From the NCBI GenBank assembly GCA_045578425.1, contig JAZNKF010000023.1, positions 1 to 64,000 of the forward strand: a stretch of 64,000 nt of DNA, read 5' to 3'. Positions 44,098-53,567 of this stretch are shown here, piece after piece. The notes beneath the pieces are model-generated. The model saw only the letters and a program-made list of their open reading frames with translations. It was not told where the DNA came from and did no database searches. Position 1 is the stretch's first letter, and every line of letters begins with the position of its first letter. Both the position numbers and the translations under genes were made by a program. The stretch comes from RGIG3009 sp045578425. Lineage in GTDB: Bacteria > Bacillota > Clostridia > Oscillospirales > Acutalibacteraceae.

Positions 44098-44266
44098 ATA
44101 AGAAAATGTGTTAGTATATACTACAGTTTGTTTGGACTATTGGAACTACCGAATACAATGTCTAGGAGATTAAAATTAGGTTTACTGTTGGAAATTGTTT
44201 GGATTTCAATACCGTATCTTTTAGCGTGATAATCTTTAACGATTTTTTGAAATGGTGGTTAAAAAA

Positions 44267-44902
44267 ATGAAATATCTTGTGGTAAAGCGTATACTGGATA
44301 TAGCGGCTTCGTTTATTGGACTTGTTATAGCAGCAATACCAATGCTAATGGTTGCTGTGCTTATTAAGGTCGATTCGCGGGGCCCTGTTTTTTTTAAGCA
44401 AAAAAGATTAGGACTTGACGGCAAAGAATTTTACATATACAAATTTCGCTCAATGATTGTAGATGCCGAAAAGTCAGGTGTGTATTCTGACAATAAAGAT
44501 ACCCGGCTTACAAGAGTAGGAAAGATTCTCAGAAAAACAAGCATAGATGAAGTGCCGCAGTTTATTAACATACTTAAAGGCGATATGAGTTTTATCGGCC
44601 CAAGACCGCCGCTTACCTATCATCCTTGGCCAATTGAAGAATATACCGAAGAGCAAAAAAGAATGTTTTCTGTACGCCCGGGTATTACAGGTTGGGCACA
44701 GGTAAATGGCAGAAAAAATGTAGAATGGAACCGAAGAATAGAACTGAATGTTTGGTACGTTGACAACATTTCTTTAAAGCTTGATTTCAAGGTGTTTTTC
44801 TTAACGGTGTTCAAGATATTTACCAATGCCGATAATGAAAATATTGGCAAAACAGTTGTAACTGTGGCCGAAACTAAGTCAGAAGAAACGGTGGATGCCT
44901 AA
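44267..44902 (+). CDS. undecaprenyl-phosphate sugar phosphotransferase (initiating enzyme)
   Basis: 211 residues. Bacterial sugar transferase (PF02397): an N-terminal membrane helix (~10-35), then FKQKRLGLDGKEFYIYKFRSM, RKTSIDEVPQFINILKGDMSFIGPRPP and RPGITGWAQVNGR. It transfers a sugar-1-phosphate from a UDP-sugar to undecaprenyl phosphate, the first step of repeat-unit assembly. Donor unknown. I prefer the ATG at 44267, eight bases after GGTGG; one at 44252 has no ribosome site. First gene of the cluster. Confidence 0.93.
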   Translation: MKYLVVKRILDIAASFIGLVIAAIPMLMVAVLIKVDSRGPVFFKQKRLGLDGKEFYIYKFRSMIVDAEKSGVYSDNKDTRLTRVGKILRKTSIDEVPQFINILKGDMSFIGPRPPLTYHPWPIEEYTEEQKRMFSVRPGITGWAQVNGRKNVEWNRRIELNVWYVDNISLKLDFKVFFLTVFKIFTNADNENIGKTVVTVAETKSEETVDA

Positions 44903-44919
44903 ATATAGGGGGGAAAACC

Positions 44920-45756
44920 TTGCTAAAACTGATGTACATAACCAAGGACCCAAATGTTGCTTTAATTGCTGAAAAAGCCGGAGTTGATAGAATTTTTGTT
45001 GACTTGGAATACATTGGAAAGGGTTTACGTCAAGGCGGTATGGATACGGTTCAAAATCGTCATACACCAAGTGATGTTAAAAAAATTAAAAAGGTTTTAA
45101 CCTCGTCTAAGGTTGTGGCAAGGATAAACCCTGTTCACGATGTATCCATCACAAAGAAATACAAAGGTACGGAACGTGAAGTTGCGTCGGTTATTCGTGC
45201 AGGAGCCGATATTGTTATGCTTCCCTTTTTTAAAACCGCCGACGAAGTAAGGCGATTTGTTAAAGCTGTTAAGGGTAAGGCCAAAACGCTTCTTCTTTTT
45301 GAAACACCGGAATCACTTGAAAATATTGATGAGATTTTAGAAATAGAAGGAATAGACGAGGTGTTTATTGGCCTTAACGATCTAAGCCTTGGCTATGGTT
45401 TTAAGTTTATGTTTAAACCTTTAGCCGATGGAACGGTTGATAAGGTGATAGAAAAGTTTAAGGCGAAAAACATCCCTTACGGTTTTGGCGGAGTAGCCGC
45501 CTTAGGTCATGGTGCTCTTCCCGGCGAAAAGGTTATTGCTGAGCATTATCGTCTTGGTTCCACCTGTGTTATTCTTTCGAGAAGCTTTTGCAACACTTCC
45601 ATTATTGATAATATCGATGTTATCAATATGACTTTTAAAAACGGAATTAAAGAAATCAGAGAATTTGAAGAATATTGCACAAAGCAAGAAAAGCTTTTCT
45701 TTGAAGACAACAGAAAATCGGTTAAGAAAATAGTAGACGAAATTTGTCAGGGGTAA
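44920..45756 (+). CDS. HpcH/HpaI aldolase-family protein
   Basis: 278 residues, TIM-barrel aldolase/citrate lyase family. DRIFVDLEYIGKG (acidic strand), VARINPVHD (the Arg that usually binds the substrate carboxylate), GADIVMLPFFKTADEV and LFETPESLENID (the Glu of the metal site) are seen. Members join or split pyruvate-type units and aldehydes. In this cluster it could make an acidic precursor with the next gene. TTG start after GGGGGGAAAA. Confidence 0.82.
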   Translation: MLKLMYITKDPNVALIAEKAGVDRIFVDLEYIGKGLRQGGMDTVQNRHTPSDVKKIKKVLTSSKVVARINPVHDVSITKKYKGTEREVASVIRAGADIVMLPFFKTADEVRRFVKAVKGKAKTLLLFETPESLENIDEILEIEGIDEVFIGLNDLSLGYGFKFMFKPLADGTVDKVIEKFKAKNIPYGFGGVAALGHGALPGEKVIAEHYRLGSTCVILSRSFCNTSIIDNIDVINMTFKNGIKEIREFEEYCTKQEKLFFEDNRKSVKKIVDEICQG

Positions 45757-45759
45757 GAT

Positions 45760-46656
45760 ATGAACTTACTTATAACCGGTGCTTTTTCCTGCACCAAAGA
45801 ACAACTAAACACAATTAAGTTGCTGGGGCACGAAGTTGTTTTTATGCAACAAGAAAAAGATGTACTACCCTGCGAATATTCTTGGGTAGAAGGAATTATT
45901 GGTAACGGAATCTTTCTTCATCATCCCATCGAAAAATTTTCTTCTCTCAAATTTATTCAATTAACGTCCGCCGGATTCGATAGAGTACCGATGGATTATG
46001 TGGCAAAAACGGGGATTAAGATATTTAATGCCCGTGGGGTATACAGTATCCCAATGGCTGAATTTGCACTTGCTGGTGTTTTAAGTCTATATAAAAAACT
46101 CAAGTTTTTTTATGAAAACCAAAAGCAACATGTTTGGAAAAAGCAGATTGGTATAAACGAACTTTTTGAAAAAAACATTTTAATTGTTGGTGTGGGAAGT
46201 GTTGGGACAGAATGTGCCAAACGTTTTTCAGCCATGGGTTGTAATGTTTTCGGCGCGGACTTATACCCGAATAAGTCGGAATATTTCTTGGAAGTTTTTT
46301 CAATGGAAAAACTGGACTCACTACTTAAAAGCGCCGATGTCGTAGTGTTAACGTTACCGCTAACCGATGAAACAAAACATTTTTTTGATAAGAACAAGTT
46401 CGGCAAAATGAAAAACGGCGCACTTCTTGTCAATATATCACGGGGTGCGGTTGTCAATACCAATGATTTAATCGATGCTCTAAATCAAAATCTCGGTGGA
46501 GCGGTACTTGATGTTTTTGAAACAGAACCGCTTTGTGAAGACAGCCCTCTGTGGGAAATGGAAAATGTTATTGTAACACCCCATAACAGTTTTGTTGGAG
46601 AGGGTAACAACAAACGGTTATTTGATGTTGTAGAAAAAAATCTTAGTGAACGTTAA
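45760..46656 (+). CDS. D-isomer 2-hydroxyacid dehydrogenase-family protein
   Basis: 298 residues. The NAD-binding motif is ILIVGVGSVGTECAKRF near residue 143. The catalytic Arg is in NISRGAVVNTNDLI, Glu in ETEPL and His in TPHNSF, the standard Arg-Glu-His set. It reduces a 2-oxoacid or oxidises a 2-hydroxyacid. Three bases separate it from the aldolase gene, so they likely act in sequence on a modifying acid of the polysaccharide. Confidence 0.87.
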   Translation: MNLLITGAFSCTKEQLNTIKLLGHEVVFMQQEKDVLPCEYSWVEGIIGNGIFLHHPIEKFSSLKFIQLTSAGFDRVPMDYVAKTGIKIFNARGVYSIPMAEFALAGVLSLYKKLKFFYENQKQHVWKKQIGINELFEKNILIVGVGSVGTECAKRFSAMGCNVFGADLYPNKSEYFLEVFSMEKLDSLLKSADVVVLTLPLTDETKHFFDKNKFGKMKNGALLVNISRGAVVNTNDLIDALNQNLGGAVLDVFETEPLCEDSPLWEMENVIVTPHNSFVGEGNNKRLFDVVEKNLSER

Positions 46657-46669
46657 AGGGGTATGTGTT

Positions 46670-47776
46670 TTGAAGTTTATACTTGTTTCGCCTAAAAACA
46701 GAACCTCGTATAATTTTAGGGGCGATTTAATCAAGAAAATTATTTCAGCGGGTTATGAAGTGGTTGTTACCGGCCCCAATAGAGACAATGTGGACAAGAT
46801 AGAAGAGCTTGGTGCTCGCTTTGTTGAAATCCCAATGAATAAAAACGGCGTAAATCCTATCCATGATATTCAATATTTGAGGGCACTTAAAAAGCTTTTT
46901 AGATCAGAAAAACCTGATGTGACGTTGGGTTATACCAGCAAACCGGTAATCTACGGCTCGATTGCCGCTAAAATGGCTAAGGTGCCACATATAGCGGCAA
47001 TGGTTACCGGCGCAGGTTATGCTTTTACTGCAAAGTCAGCAAAAGCCAAACTTATCAAAACGGTTATGTCCATGCTTTATAAAATGGCATTTAAGTCGGC
47101 ATCTGTTGCCATATTCCAAAATAGTGATGATAAGGAACAGTTTATAAAAGAAAAACTCGTTCAAGAAGATAAATGTGTTGTGGTTAACGGTTCCGGTGTT
47201 AACACTGAAAAATTTGCGGTTGCTCCTTTTCCTGAACAATTAACGTTTTTTATGCTTTCTCGTGTAATGAACTCAAAAGGAATAAGAGAATATCTTAGAG
47301 CCTGCGAAATAGTTAAAGAAAAGCACCCCGAAGTAAGACTAATGTTGCTGGGTGCTTGTGAAGGAATACAAGATTCCATTTCTCCGGAAGAACTAAAAAC
47401 ATATGTTGATCGCGGAATAATCGAGCACTTTGGAGAAACCGATACAGTCGCGGATTATTATAAACAATGTTCGGTTTACGTTCTTCCCTCTTACCGAGAG
47501 GGAACACCGCGTACGGTTTTGGAAGCAATGGCTATGGGCCGCCCGATTATTACAACGGATGCACCCGGTTGCCGAGAAACGGTAATCGATGGCAAAACCG
47601 GATTTTTAGTTCCTGTCATGGATGCTGACGCCGTAGCCGAAAAAATGATGGAATTTATAAACAAACCCGAACTCATTCCGCAAATGGGTCAAGAAAGTCT
47701 TGATTACTGCAAAGAAAAGTTCGACGTTAATAAGGTAAACAACGATATGTGCAACTATCTTGGGATAAAGGAGTAA
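46670..47776 (+). CDS. family 4-type glycosyltransferase
   Basis: 368 residues, GT-B fold. The N-terminal half has FILVSPKNRTSYNFRGDLIKKI; the C-terminal half has YVLPSYREGTPRTVLEAMAMGRPIITTDAPGCRETV, with the E-x7-E type nucleotide-sugar motif of GT4. Acts on a lipid-linked intermediate at the inner face of the membrane. A TTG start at 46670 follows AAAGGGG; the ATG at 46646 would overlap the previous gene and has no ribosome site. Confidence 0.88.
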   Translation: MKFILVSPKNRTSYNFRGDLIKKIISAGYEVVVTGPNRDNVDKIEELGARFVEIPMNKNGVNPIHDIQYLRALKKLFRSEKPDVTLGYTSKPVIYGSIAAKMAKVPHIAAMVTGAGYAFTAKSAKAKLIKTVMSMLYKMAFKSASVAIFQNSDDKEQFIKEKLVQEDKCVVVNGSGVNTEKFAVAPFPEQLTFFMLSRVMNSKGIREYLRACEIVKEKHPEVRLMLLGACEGIQDSISPEELKTYVDRGIIEHFGETDTVADYYKQCSVYVLPSYREGTPRTVLEAMAMGRPIITTDAPGCRETVIDGKTGFLVPVMDADAVAEKMMEFINKPELIPQMGQESLDYCKEKFDVNKVNNDMCNYLGIKE

Positions 47777-47781
47777 GAAAA

Positions 47782-49101
47782 ATGTCACTGTATGAGAAAA
47801 TTGTAAACGGACAAGAAAAACTTTCTTTGGTAGGCCTTGGTTATGTCGGAATGCCGATTGCGGTTGCTTTTGCCAAAAAGGTGAAGGTTGTAGGGTTTGA
47901 CCTAAACGCTAAAAAGATTGAACTTTATAAAAATGGCATTGACCCAACCAATGAGGTGGGGAATGAAGTTATTAAAAACACAACCGTTGAATTTACCGCC
48001 GATGAAACAAAGCTTAAAGAGGCAAAGTTTCATATCGTTGCCGTTCCCACTCCGGTAAACGATGACCATACGCCTGACCTTACTCCCGTTGAAGGTGCGT
48101 CTACCATCGTTGGCCGCAATCTTACGAAAGGGAGTATTGTCGTTTACGAATCTACGGTTTACCCCGGTGTTACCGAGGATATTTGTATTCCGATTCTCGA
48201 AAAGGAATCGGGGCTCAAATGCGGTGTTGACTTCAAGGTTGGCTATTCTCCCGAAAGAATTAACCCCGGTGATAAGGTTCATAGGCTTGAAACCATTGTT
48301 AAAATTGTTTCGGGTATGGACGAGGAGTCTTTGGATGAAATTGCAAAGGTTTATGAACTTGTTGTCGAAGCAGGTGTACATAGAGCCGAAAGCATTAAGG
48401 TTGCTGAAGCGGCAAAAGTAATTGAAAACAGTCAACGAGACATCAATATTGCCTTTATGAACGAGCTTTCCATTATCTTTAACAAAATGGGGATTGATAC
48501 AAAATCGGTTCTTGAAGCGGCAGGTACCAAGTGGAACTTCTTAAAATTCTATCCCGGTCTTGTCGGTGGCCACTGTATCGGTGTTGATCCGTATTATCTC
48601 ACCTATAAAGCAGAGCAACTGGGATACCACAGTCAAATTATTCTGTCGGGCAGAAGAATCAACGATGATATGGGCAAATACGTTGCCGAAAGTGTTGTTA
48701 AAAATCTTATTAAGGCTAATGTTGCTATTAAAAACGCAAAGGTTGCTATTTTAGGCTTCACCTTCAAAGAAAATTGCCCCGACACAAGAAACACAAAGAT
48801 TATTGATATCTACAATGAGCTCAAAGAATACGGCATTACGGCAACCGTAGCCGACCCCGCCGCCGATGCCGAAGAGGCCAAGTGGCTGTATGGCATGGAG
48901 TTTGTCGATATAAATACCATTAGTGACTGCGATGCCATCATTCTTGCCGTTGCCCACGAAGAATTCAAAGGATTAACAAAGGCGGATTTCGAAAAAATGT
49001 TCAAAGCGGGGGACAACACTACCAAGGTTCTTGCCGACATCAAAGGTTTGCTAAATCGCAAAGAATACGAAGCCGCCGGCTATAATTATTGGAGACTTTA
49101 A
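47782..49101 (+). CDS. UDP-N-acetyl-sugar 6-dehydrogenase (WbpO/TviB-like)
   Basis: 439 residues. NAD site LVGLGYVGMPIAVAFAKK near the N-terminus, GYSPERINPGDKVHRLETIVKIVSG in the middle, and catalytic Cys265 in GGHCIGVDPYYL. The sequence resembles UDP-GalNAc/GlcNAc dehydrogenases (WbpO, TviB) more than UDP-glucose dehydrogenase. It would form UDP-GalNAcA (or UDP-GlcNAcA). The gene at 50731 supplies the matching C4-epimerase. AAGGAG precedes the ATG at 47782. Confidence 0.92.
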   Translation: MSLYEKIVNGQEKLSLVGLGYVGMPIAVAFAKKVKVVGFDLNAKKIELYKNGIDPTNEVGNEVIKNTTVEFTADETKLKEAKFHIVAVPTPVNDDHTPDLTPVEGASTIVGRNLTKGSIVVYESTVYPGVTEDICIPILEKESGLKCGVDFKVGYSPERINPGDKVHRLETIVKIVSGMDEESLDEIAKVYELVVEAGVHRAESIKVAEAAKVIENSQRDINIAFMNELSIIFNKMGIDTKSVLEAAGTKWNFLKFYPGLVGGHCIGVDPYYLTYKAEQLGYHSQIILSGRRINDDMGKYVAESVVKNLIKANVAIKNAKVAILGFTFKENCPDTRNTKIIDIYNELKEYGITATVADPAADAEEAKWLYGMEFVDINTISDCDAIILAVAHEEFKGLTKADFEKMFKAGDNTTKVLADIKGLLNRKEYEAAGYNYWRL

Positions 49102-49119
49102 TCTGAAAGAAGGATTTTT

Positions 49120-50718
49120 ATGAAATCGACTGTTACGGGAAGTGCCGAAAAAATCAAAAAAATTCTTGCCGGAAAACCTCAATATAGAGAGTGCCTTTTT
49201 TCAAGAGGTTACCTGATTACAGAAGACACTTCTGTCAATACCGAAGAGTATCCCTTTTACGGAGAGTGGAACGTTACAGAGATAGGTAAGTATAGAGCAG
49301 TTATTCACAAAGATCAAGATAGCACAGTATATTCTAAAGATGGTATCGATTTTTTAATAATCGGTCATGCCTACAATCCTTTTAATGAGATATACGATGA
49401 GAAGATACTTCTTAGTCAAGCCGCTGATGCCTATTTAAAGAAAAAAGATGATTTTTTTGAGTGCATCAGTGAGTGGACAGGCATTTTTGCTGTTTTTGTA
49501 TTTGATAAAGAAGTTGTCGGTGTCCAAGATTGTGCCGGAATAAAAGCACTGTATTATGGGACTATCAATGACAAAGTTAGTTTTACTTCTCACCCTCAAA
49601 TGGTTGCTGATATATACGGCCTTAAAATGGATCGGTTTGTAGAAAAACTGGTATCAAATCGCTTTTATAACATCGGTAACCGCTATCTTCCCGGTGATTT
49701 GTCTCCTTTTAAAGAGCTTAAAAGAATCGGCGCTAATGTGTATTTAAGCTTAAAGGATGGTTCTTTTAAGGTGATTCGCTTTTACCCTAACAGACCGCTT
49801 GATATTAAAACGACCCAAGAGGAATACGAAAAAGGAATAGAGCAAGCCTATACGATTCTTCATAAGAATATCGAACTTGCTTCTCAAAAATGGCCCAATG
49901 CCGCTATTTCTCTTTCGGGTGGTACCGACAGTAAAACAACCTTGGCTTGCGCTAACGGACTTTATGACAGGTTTAGCTATTTTAGCTTTCAGTCTAAAGA
50001 TACAGAGATTACGGATTCTAATGCTGCTCGTGAAATATGTAATAAAATCGGTTTAAAACACGATATTTATCCCATACCTGCAGAAAATAGCGAAATAGAA
50101 GATTTTGAGGAACTGAAAGCAATCATTGTTCACTCGTATGGCTATGTAAGAGGGCTGGCAGAAAGAGAAATCAGAAAACATATCTGCATGTATCGTTGGA
50201 ATTACTTTGACACAGAAGTTAAATCTTGGATTTCCGAGGTTGTAAGAGTCTTCTTTGAAAGAAAATACGGTGCAAAATTCCCCCAAAAATTATCGGCCCG
50301 TCATTTCAGTATTTTCCAAACAAGATATTTCTTATCGCCTATGCTCCTTAGTAAATCGGATAAGATTTATAAAGAGTATATGAAAAAATTTGATTTAGCT
50401 GAGCCTAAATTCAATTTTGAACATACCGATATGTATTATTGGGAGGTAAGAATGAGCAGTTGGGGTATGATGGTTACCCAATCGCTCGATATCTGTCACA
50501 GAATAACTTTCCCGTTTAACAATCGGAAACTTATTGAGCTTATGTTGACACTCGACCGTGAAAAAAGAAAAACCGATGTGGCGCATAACGATATTATTAA
50601 AATTGCAAATAAGGATATTTATGACTCAAACATTCATATTCTTAATAATTACTTCCGTTCAAGAAGAATCATGCTTGAAAACTTGTACTTTAAGTACAGA
50701 ACTATTTTCAAAAAGTAA
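49120..50718 (+). CDS. asparagine synthase-like protein, probable sugar-acid amidation enzyme
   Basis: 532 residues. The C-terminal domain has a PP-loop, ISLSGGTDSKTTLA near residue 265, used to adenylate a carboxylate. The N-terminal half keeps a degenerate class II amidotransferase fold (WTGIFAVFVFD), but the protein does not begin Met-Cys, so the glutaminase nucleophile is missing. It lies between the uronic-acid dehydrogenase and epimerase genes, like the amidotransferases of O-antigen loci that amidate GalNAcA. That role is inferred. Confidence 0.8.
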   Translation: MKSTVTGSAEKIKKILAGKPQYRECLFSRGYLITEDTSVNTEEYPFYGEWNVTEIGKYRAVIHKDQDSTVYSKDGIDFLIIGHAYNPFNEIYDEKILLSQAADAYLKKKDDFFECISEWTGIFAVFVFDKEVVGVQDCAGIKALYYGTINDKVSFTSHPQMVADIYGLKMDRFVEKLVSNRFYNIGNRYLPGDLSPFKELKRIGANVYLSLKDGSFKVIRFYPNRPLDIKTTQEEYEKGIEQAYTILHKNIELASQKWPNAAISLSGGTDSKTTLACANGLYDRFSYFSFQSKDTEITDSNAAREICNKIGLKHDIYPIPAENSEIEDFEELKAIIVHSYGYVRGLAEREIRKHICMYRWNYFDTEVKSWISEVVRVFFERKYGAKFPQKLSARHFSIFQTRYFLSPMLLSKSDKIYKEYMKKFDLAEPKFNFEHTDMYYWEVRMSSWGMMVTQSLDICHRITFPFNNRKLIELMLTLDREKRKTDVAHNDIIKIANKDIYDSNIHILNNYFRSRRIMLENLYFKYRTIFKK

Positions 50719-50730
50719 GAAGGTTTAATA

Positions 50731-51705
50731 ATGGGCTTTAAACACTTAAAATTCCCCGAAAATTCAGTTTTCTTAGTTACCGGCGCGGCAGGTTTTATTG
50801 GTTCTAATCTTTGCGAAGCGATACTCAACTTGGGGTATAAGGTAAAGGCGCTTGATGACCTTTCAACCGGAAAACAAAAGAATGTGGATATGTTCCTTGA
50901 TAACCCTAACTACACATTCATAAAAGGTGACATCAAAGACCTTGATACCTGTATTAAGGCTTGCGAAGGTGTGGATTATGTTCTTAACCAAGCTGCATGG
51001 GGAAGTGTTCCTCGTTCTATTGAAATGCCGCTTTTTTATTGCAAAAACAACATTGAAGGTACCCTTAATATGATGGAGGCGGCGCGTATAAACGGGGTTA
51101 AAAAGTTTGTGTATGCTTCCAGTTCCTCGGTTTACGGCGACGAGCCCAATCTTCCCAAAACAGAGGGGAGAGAAGGAAACCTTCTTTCTCCCTATGCCCT
51201 TACCAAGCGTTGCGATGAGGAATGGGGCAAGCTCTATACCAAGCTCTATGGTCTGGATACTTACGGTATGCGTTATTTTAACGTTTTTGGTCGCCGTCAA
51301 GATCCGGATGGTGCTTATGCCGCCGTTATCCCTAAATTCTTAAAGCAACTGTTAAACGGCGAAACGCCGACTATCAACGGTGACGGCAAACAAAGCCGTG
51401 ACTTTACCTATGTAGATAACGTAATCGAAGCCAATCTTAAAGCTTGTCTCGCTCCCGGCGAAGCCGCGGGTCAAGCCTTCAATATTGCCTATGGCGGCAG
51501 AGAATATCTTATTGATATTTACTATGGTCTTACCGCTGCTCTGGGACTTAATATCGAACCCAATTTTGGTCCCGACCGCAAAGGTGATATTAAACATTCT
51601 AACGCGGATATTAGTAAAGCCAGAAATCTTTTGGGCTATGACCCGGATTATAGCTTTAAAGACGGCATTAAACTTGCTATTCAGTGGTATAAGGAGAATT
51701 TGTAA
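50731..51705 (+). CDS. UDP-GlcNAc C4-epimerase-like SDR enzyme (WbpP/TviC-like)
   Basis: 324 residues, extended SDR. VTGAAGFIGSNLCEAI is the NAD site, SSSVYGDEPNLPKTE is typical of WbpP/TviC, and SPYALTKRCDE supplies the YxxxK pair. YFNVFGRRQDPDGAYAAVIPKF is also characteristic. It would interconvert UDP-GlcNAc and UDP-GalNAc (or their uronic acids), giving with the dehydrogenase a route to UDP-GalNAcA. Last base shared with the next start. Confidence 0.92.
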   Translation: MGFKHLKFPENSVFLVTGAAGFIGSNLCEAILNLGYKVKALDDLSTGKQKNVDMFLDNPNYTFIKGDIKDLDTCIKACEGVDYVLNQAAWGSVPRSIEMPLFYCKNNIEGTLNMMEAARINGVKKFVYASSSSVYGDEPNLPKTEGREGNLLSPYALTKRCDEEWGKLYTKLYGLDTYGMRYFNVFGRRQDPDGAYAAVIPKFLKQLLNGETPTINGDGKQSRDFTYVDNVIEANLKACLAPGEAAGQAFNIAYGGREYLIDIYYGLTAALGLNIEPNFGPDRKGDIKHSNADISKARNLLGYDPDYSFKDGIKLAIQWYKENL

Positions 51706-52277
51706 TGACTGTCAGAGGTAGAGATAAATTTGCAAGAATCAAGCCGTTTTTAAATATGGCAACTTGTATTTATCATATATTCCCATTAAGGATTAGAAAA
51801 AAACTTTTTGAGCACCATAGAAACACTAAGGGGCTCAAGGGGATTGCTTTACGATATGTTTTGTTAAAAACAATTGCTCAAAAAGTAGGGGATAATGTTT
51901 CAATCCACCCAGGTTGCTATATTTTCTTTCCCGAAAAACTTGAAATAGGAGATAACGTATCAATCCATCCTATGTGTTATATAGACGCTGTAGGTGGACT
52001 TTCTATTGGCAACGATGTTTCGATCGCGCATTCTGTAACAGTTATGACATCCAGCCATCGTTTTGACAGATGCGATATTCCAATAAAAGACCAAGCTTTT
52101 GATGTTGCAAAGACCGAAATAGGTAATGATGTTTGGATTGGAGCAAAAGCAACTATTCTTTGTGGTAATAATATAGGAGGCGGTTCAGTGATTGGCGCTG
52201 GCGCTATCGTTACTCATAACATTCAGAACAACACTATTAATGTTGGTGCTCCTGCAAGGGCTATAAAGGAGAGATAA
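51705..52277 (+). CDS. left-handed beta-helix O-acetyltransferase
   Basis: 190 residues. Hexapeptide repeats run from about residue 65 to 180 (IGDNVSIHP, IGNDVSIAHSV, IGNDVWIGAKATILCG, IGAGAIVTHNI). The MTSSHRFD His is the usual catalytic base of maltose/galactoside acetyltransferase-like enzymes. It likely acetylates a sugar of the repeat unit using acetyl-CoA. Start overlaps the epimerase stop by one base. Confidence 0.9.
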   Translation: MTVRGRDKFARIKPFLNMATCIYHIFPLRIRKKLFEHHRNTKGLKGIALRYVLLKTIAQKVGDNVSIHPGCYIFFPEKLEIGDNVSIHPMCYIDAVGGLSIGNDVSIAHSVTVMTSSHRFDRCDIPIKDQAFDVAKTEIGNDVWIGAKATILCGNNIGGGSVIGAGAIVTHNIQNNTINVGAPARAIKER

Positions 52278-52280
52278 TCA

Positions 52281-53549
52281 ATGCGTGTTCTGGTTATAAC
52301 GCGAGCACCTTGGCGTAATGATAATAATACGGGTAATACATTAACAAATCTTTTTAGCAATATGAAAGATGTGGAGTTTTATAATCTGTATTTTCGTGAT
52401 CAACTTCCCCAAAATGGTATAGCAGTTAAAAGTTTTGCGATTTCCGAAATTCAATTGGTGAAAAATCTTTTGAAGAGAACACCCGTGGGTAGAGAAATCA
52501 ATGAACAGAATATAACGATATCAACTGGCGAAAACAATATATATATAGCTGCAAAAAAAATTGGAACAAATTTCCTTCCTTTGTTCAGGGATTTCTTATG
52601 GTCTGTTGGACGATGGAAAAGCGATAACTTAAAAAGATTTCTTGATGAAACAAAGCCTGATGTAATTTTTATGCCGGTTTTTAATTGTTATTATCCGCAT
52701 AAAGTGTTGCAATTCATAAAAGTATATACCAACGCAAAGATTATCCTTTTTCACGCAGACGACAACTATACGTTAAAACAGTTTAATTTATCCCCGTTAT
52801 ATTGGCTTTATAGATTCAACCTTAGAAAATGGGTTAAAAAATCCGTAAAGATTTCAAACATTAACTATACAATTTCCGATATTCAAAAACAAGATTATGA
52901 AAAAGCCTTTAACATCCCTTTTAAAGTTCTTACAAAAGGTGTGGATTTTTCTGTCGGTCCCCCAAAAAACAGTACTTTTAATAAACCTGTTCAACTTGTG
53001 TATACGGGAAATATCGGTGTGAATCGTTGGAAATCACTTGCTGCAATTGCATCCACACTGGAAAAAATTAATGCTGATGGTGAGAAGGCCCAATTAAAAA
53101 TATACACAGGAACGCCATTGACTGATAAAATAAAAAAATCTTTAAATAGAGAGGGTTCATCCCAAATTATGGGATATGTTACTTCAAATGAAATCGCTGA
53201 AATTCAGTCAAGTGCTGATCTTCTTGTGCATGTTGAAGCAATGGATTTAAAAAACAGATTATTAGTTCGACAATCTTTTTCAACAAAAATTGTGGATTAT
53301 TTAGCCGCCGCCAAACCAATTCTTGCGTTTGGTCCTAAAGATGTCGCGTCAATTGACCATCTTGTAAAAAACGATTGCGCAATAGTTGCTGACAGTGAAG
53401 AAGAACTTTTAGAAAAGTTAAGTTCTGTGATAGATGATAAAAACAAATTACATAAACTGGCTTTGAAGGCTTTCGAATGTGGCAAAAAATTTCATAACAA
53501 AAAAAATATAGACATTATGCTTAAAAATGATATGGAACAGTTGCTTTAA
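52281..53549 (+). CDS. GT-B-type glycosyltransferase
   Basis: 422 residues. LVYTGNIGVNRWKSL opens the second Rossmann domain and STKIVDYLAAAKPILAFGP is the donor-site region of GT4-like enzymes. The N-terminal half (MRVLVITRAPWRNDNNTGNT) is acceptor-specific and unfamiliar. Clearly AT-rich compared with flanking core genes. Acceptor and donor unknown. Confidence 0.82.
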   Translation: MRVLVITRAPWRNDNNTGNTLTNLFSNMKDVEFYNLYFRDQLPQNGIAVKSFAISEIQLVKNLLKRTPVGREINEQNITISTGENNIYIAAKKIGTNFLPLFRDFLWSVGRWKSDNLKRFLDETKPDVIFMPVFNCYYPHKVLQFIKVYTNAKIILFHADDNYTLKQFNLSPLYWLYRFNLRKWVKKSVKISNINYTISDIQKQDYEKAFNIPFKVLTKGVDFSVGPPKNSTFNKPVQLVYTGNIGVNRWKSLAAIASTLEKINADGEKAQLKIYTGTPLTDKIKKSLNREGSSQIMGYVTSNEIAEIQSSADLLVHVEAMDLKNRLLVRQSFSTKIVDYLAAAKPILAFGPKDVASIDHLVKNDCAIVADSEEELLEKLSSVIDDKNKLHKLALKAFECGKKFHNKKNIDIMLKNDMEQLL

Positions 53550-53567
53550 CCAAAAGGAGTGTAAATT

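Noticed and set aside
44252..44266. ATG at 44252 as start of the sugar phosphotransferase
   Set aside because: No ribosome site precedes it, whereas GGTGG is correctly placed for the ATG at 44267.
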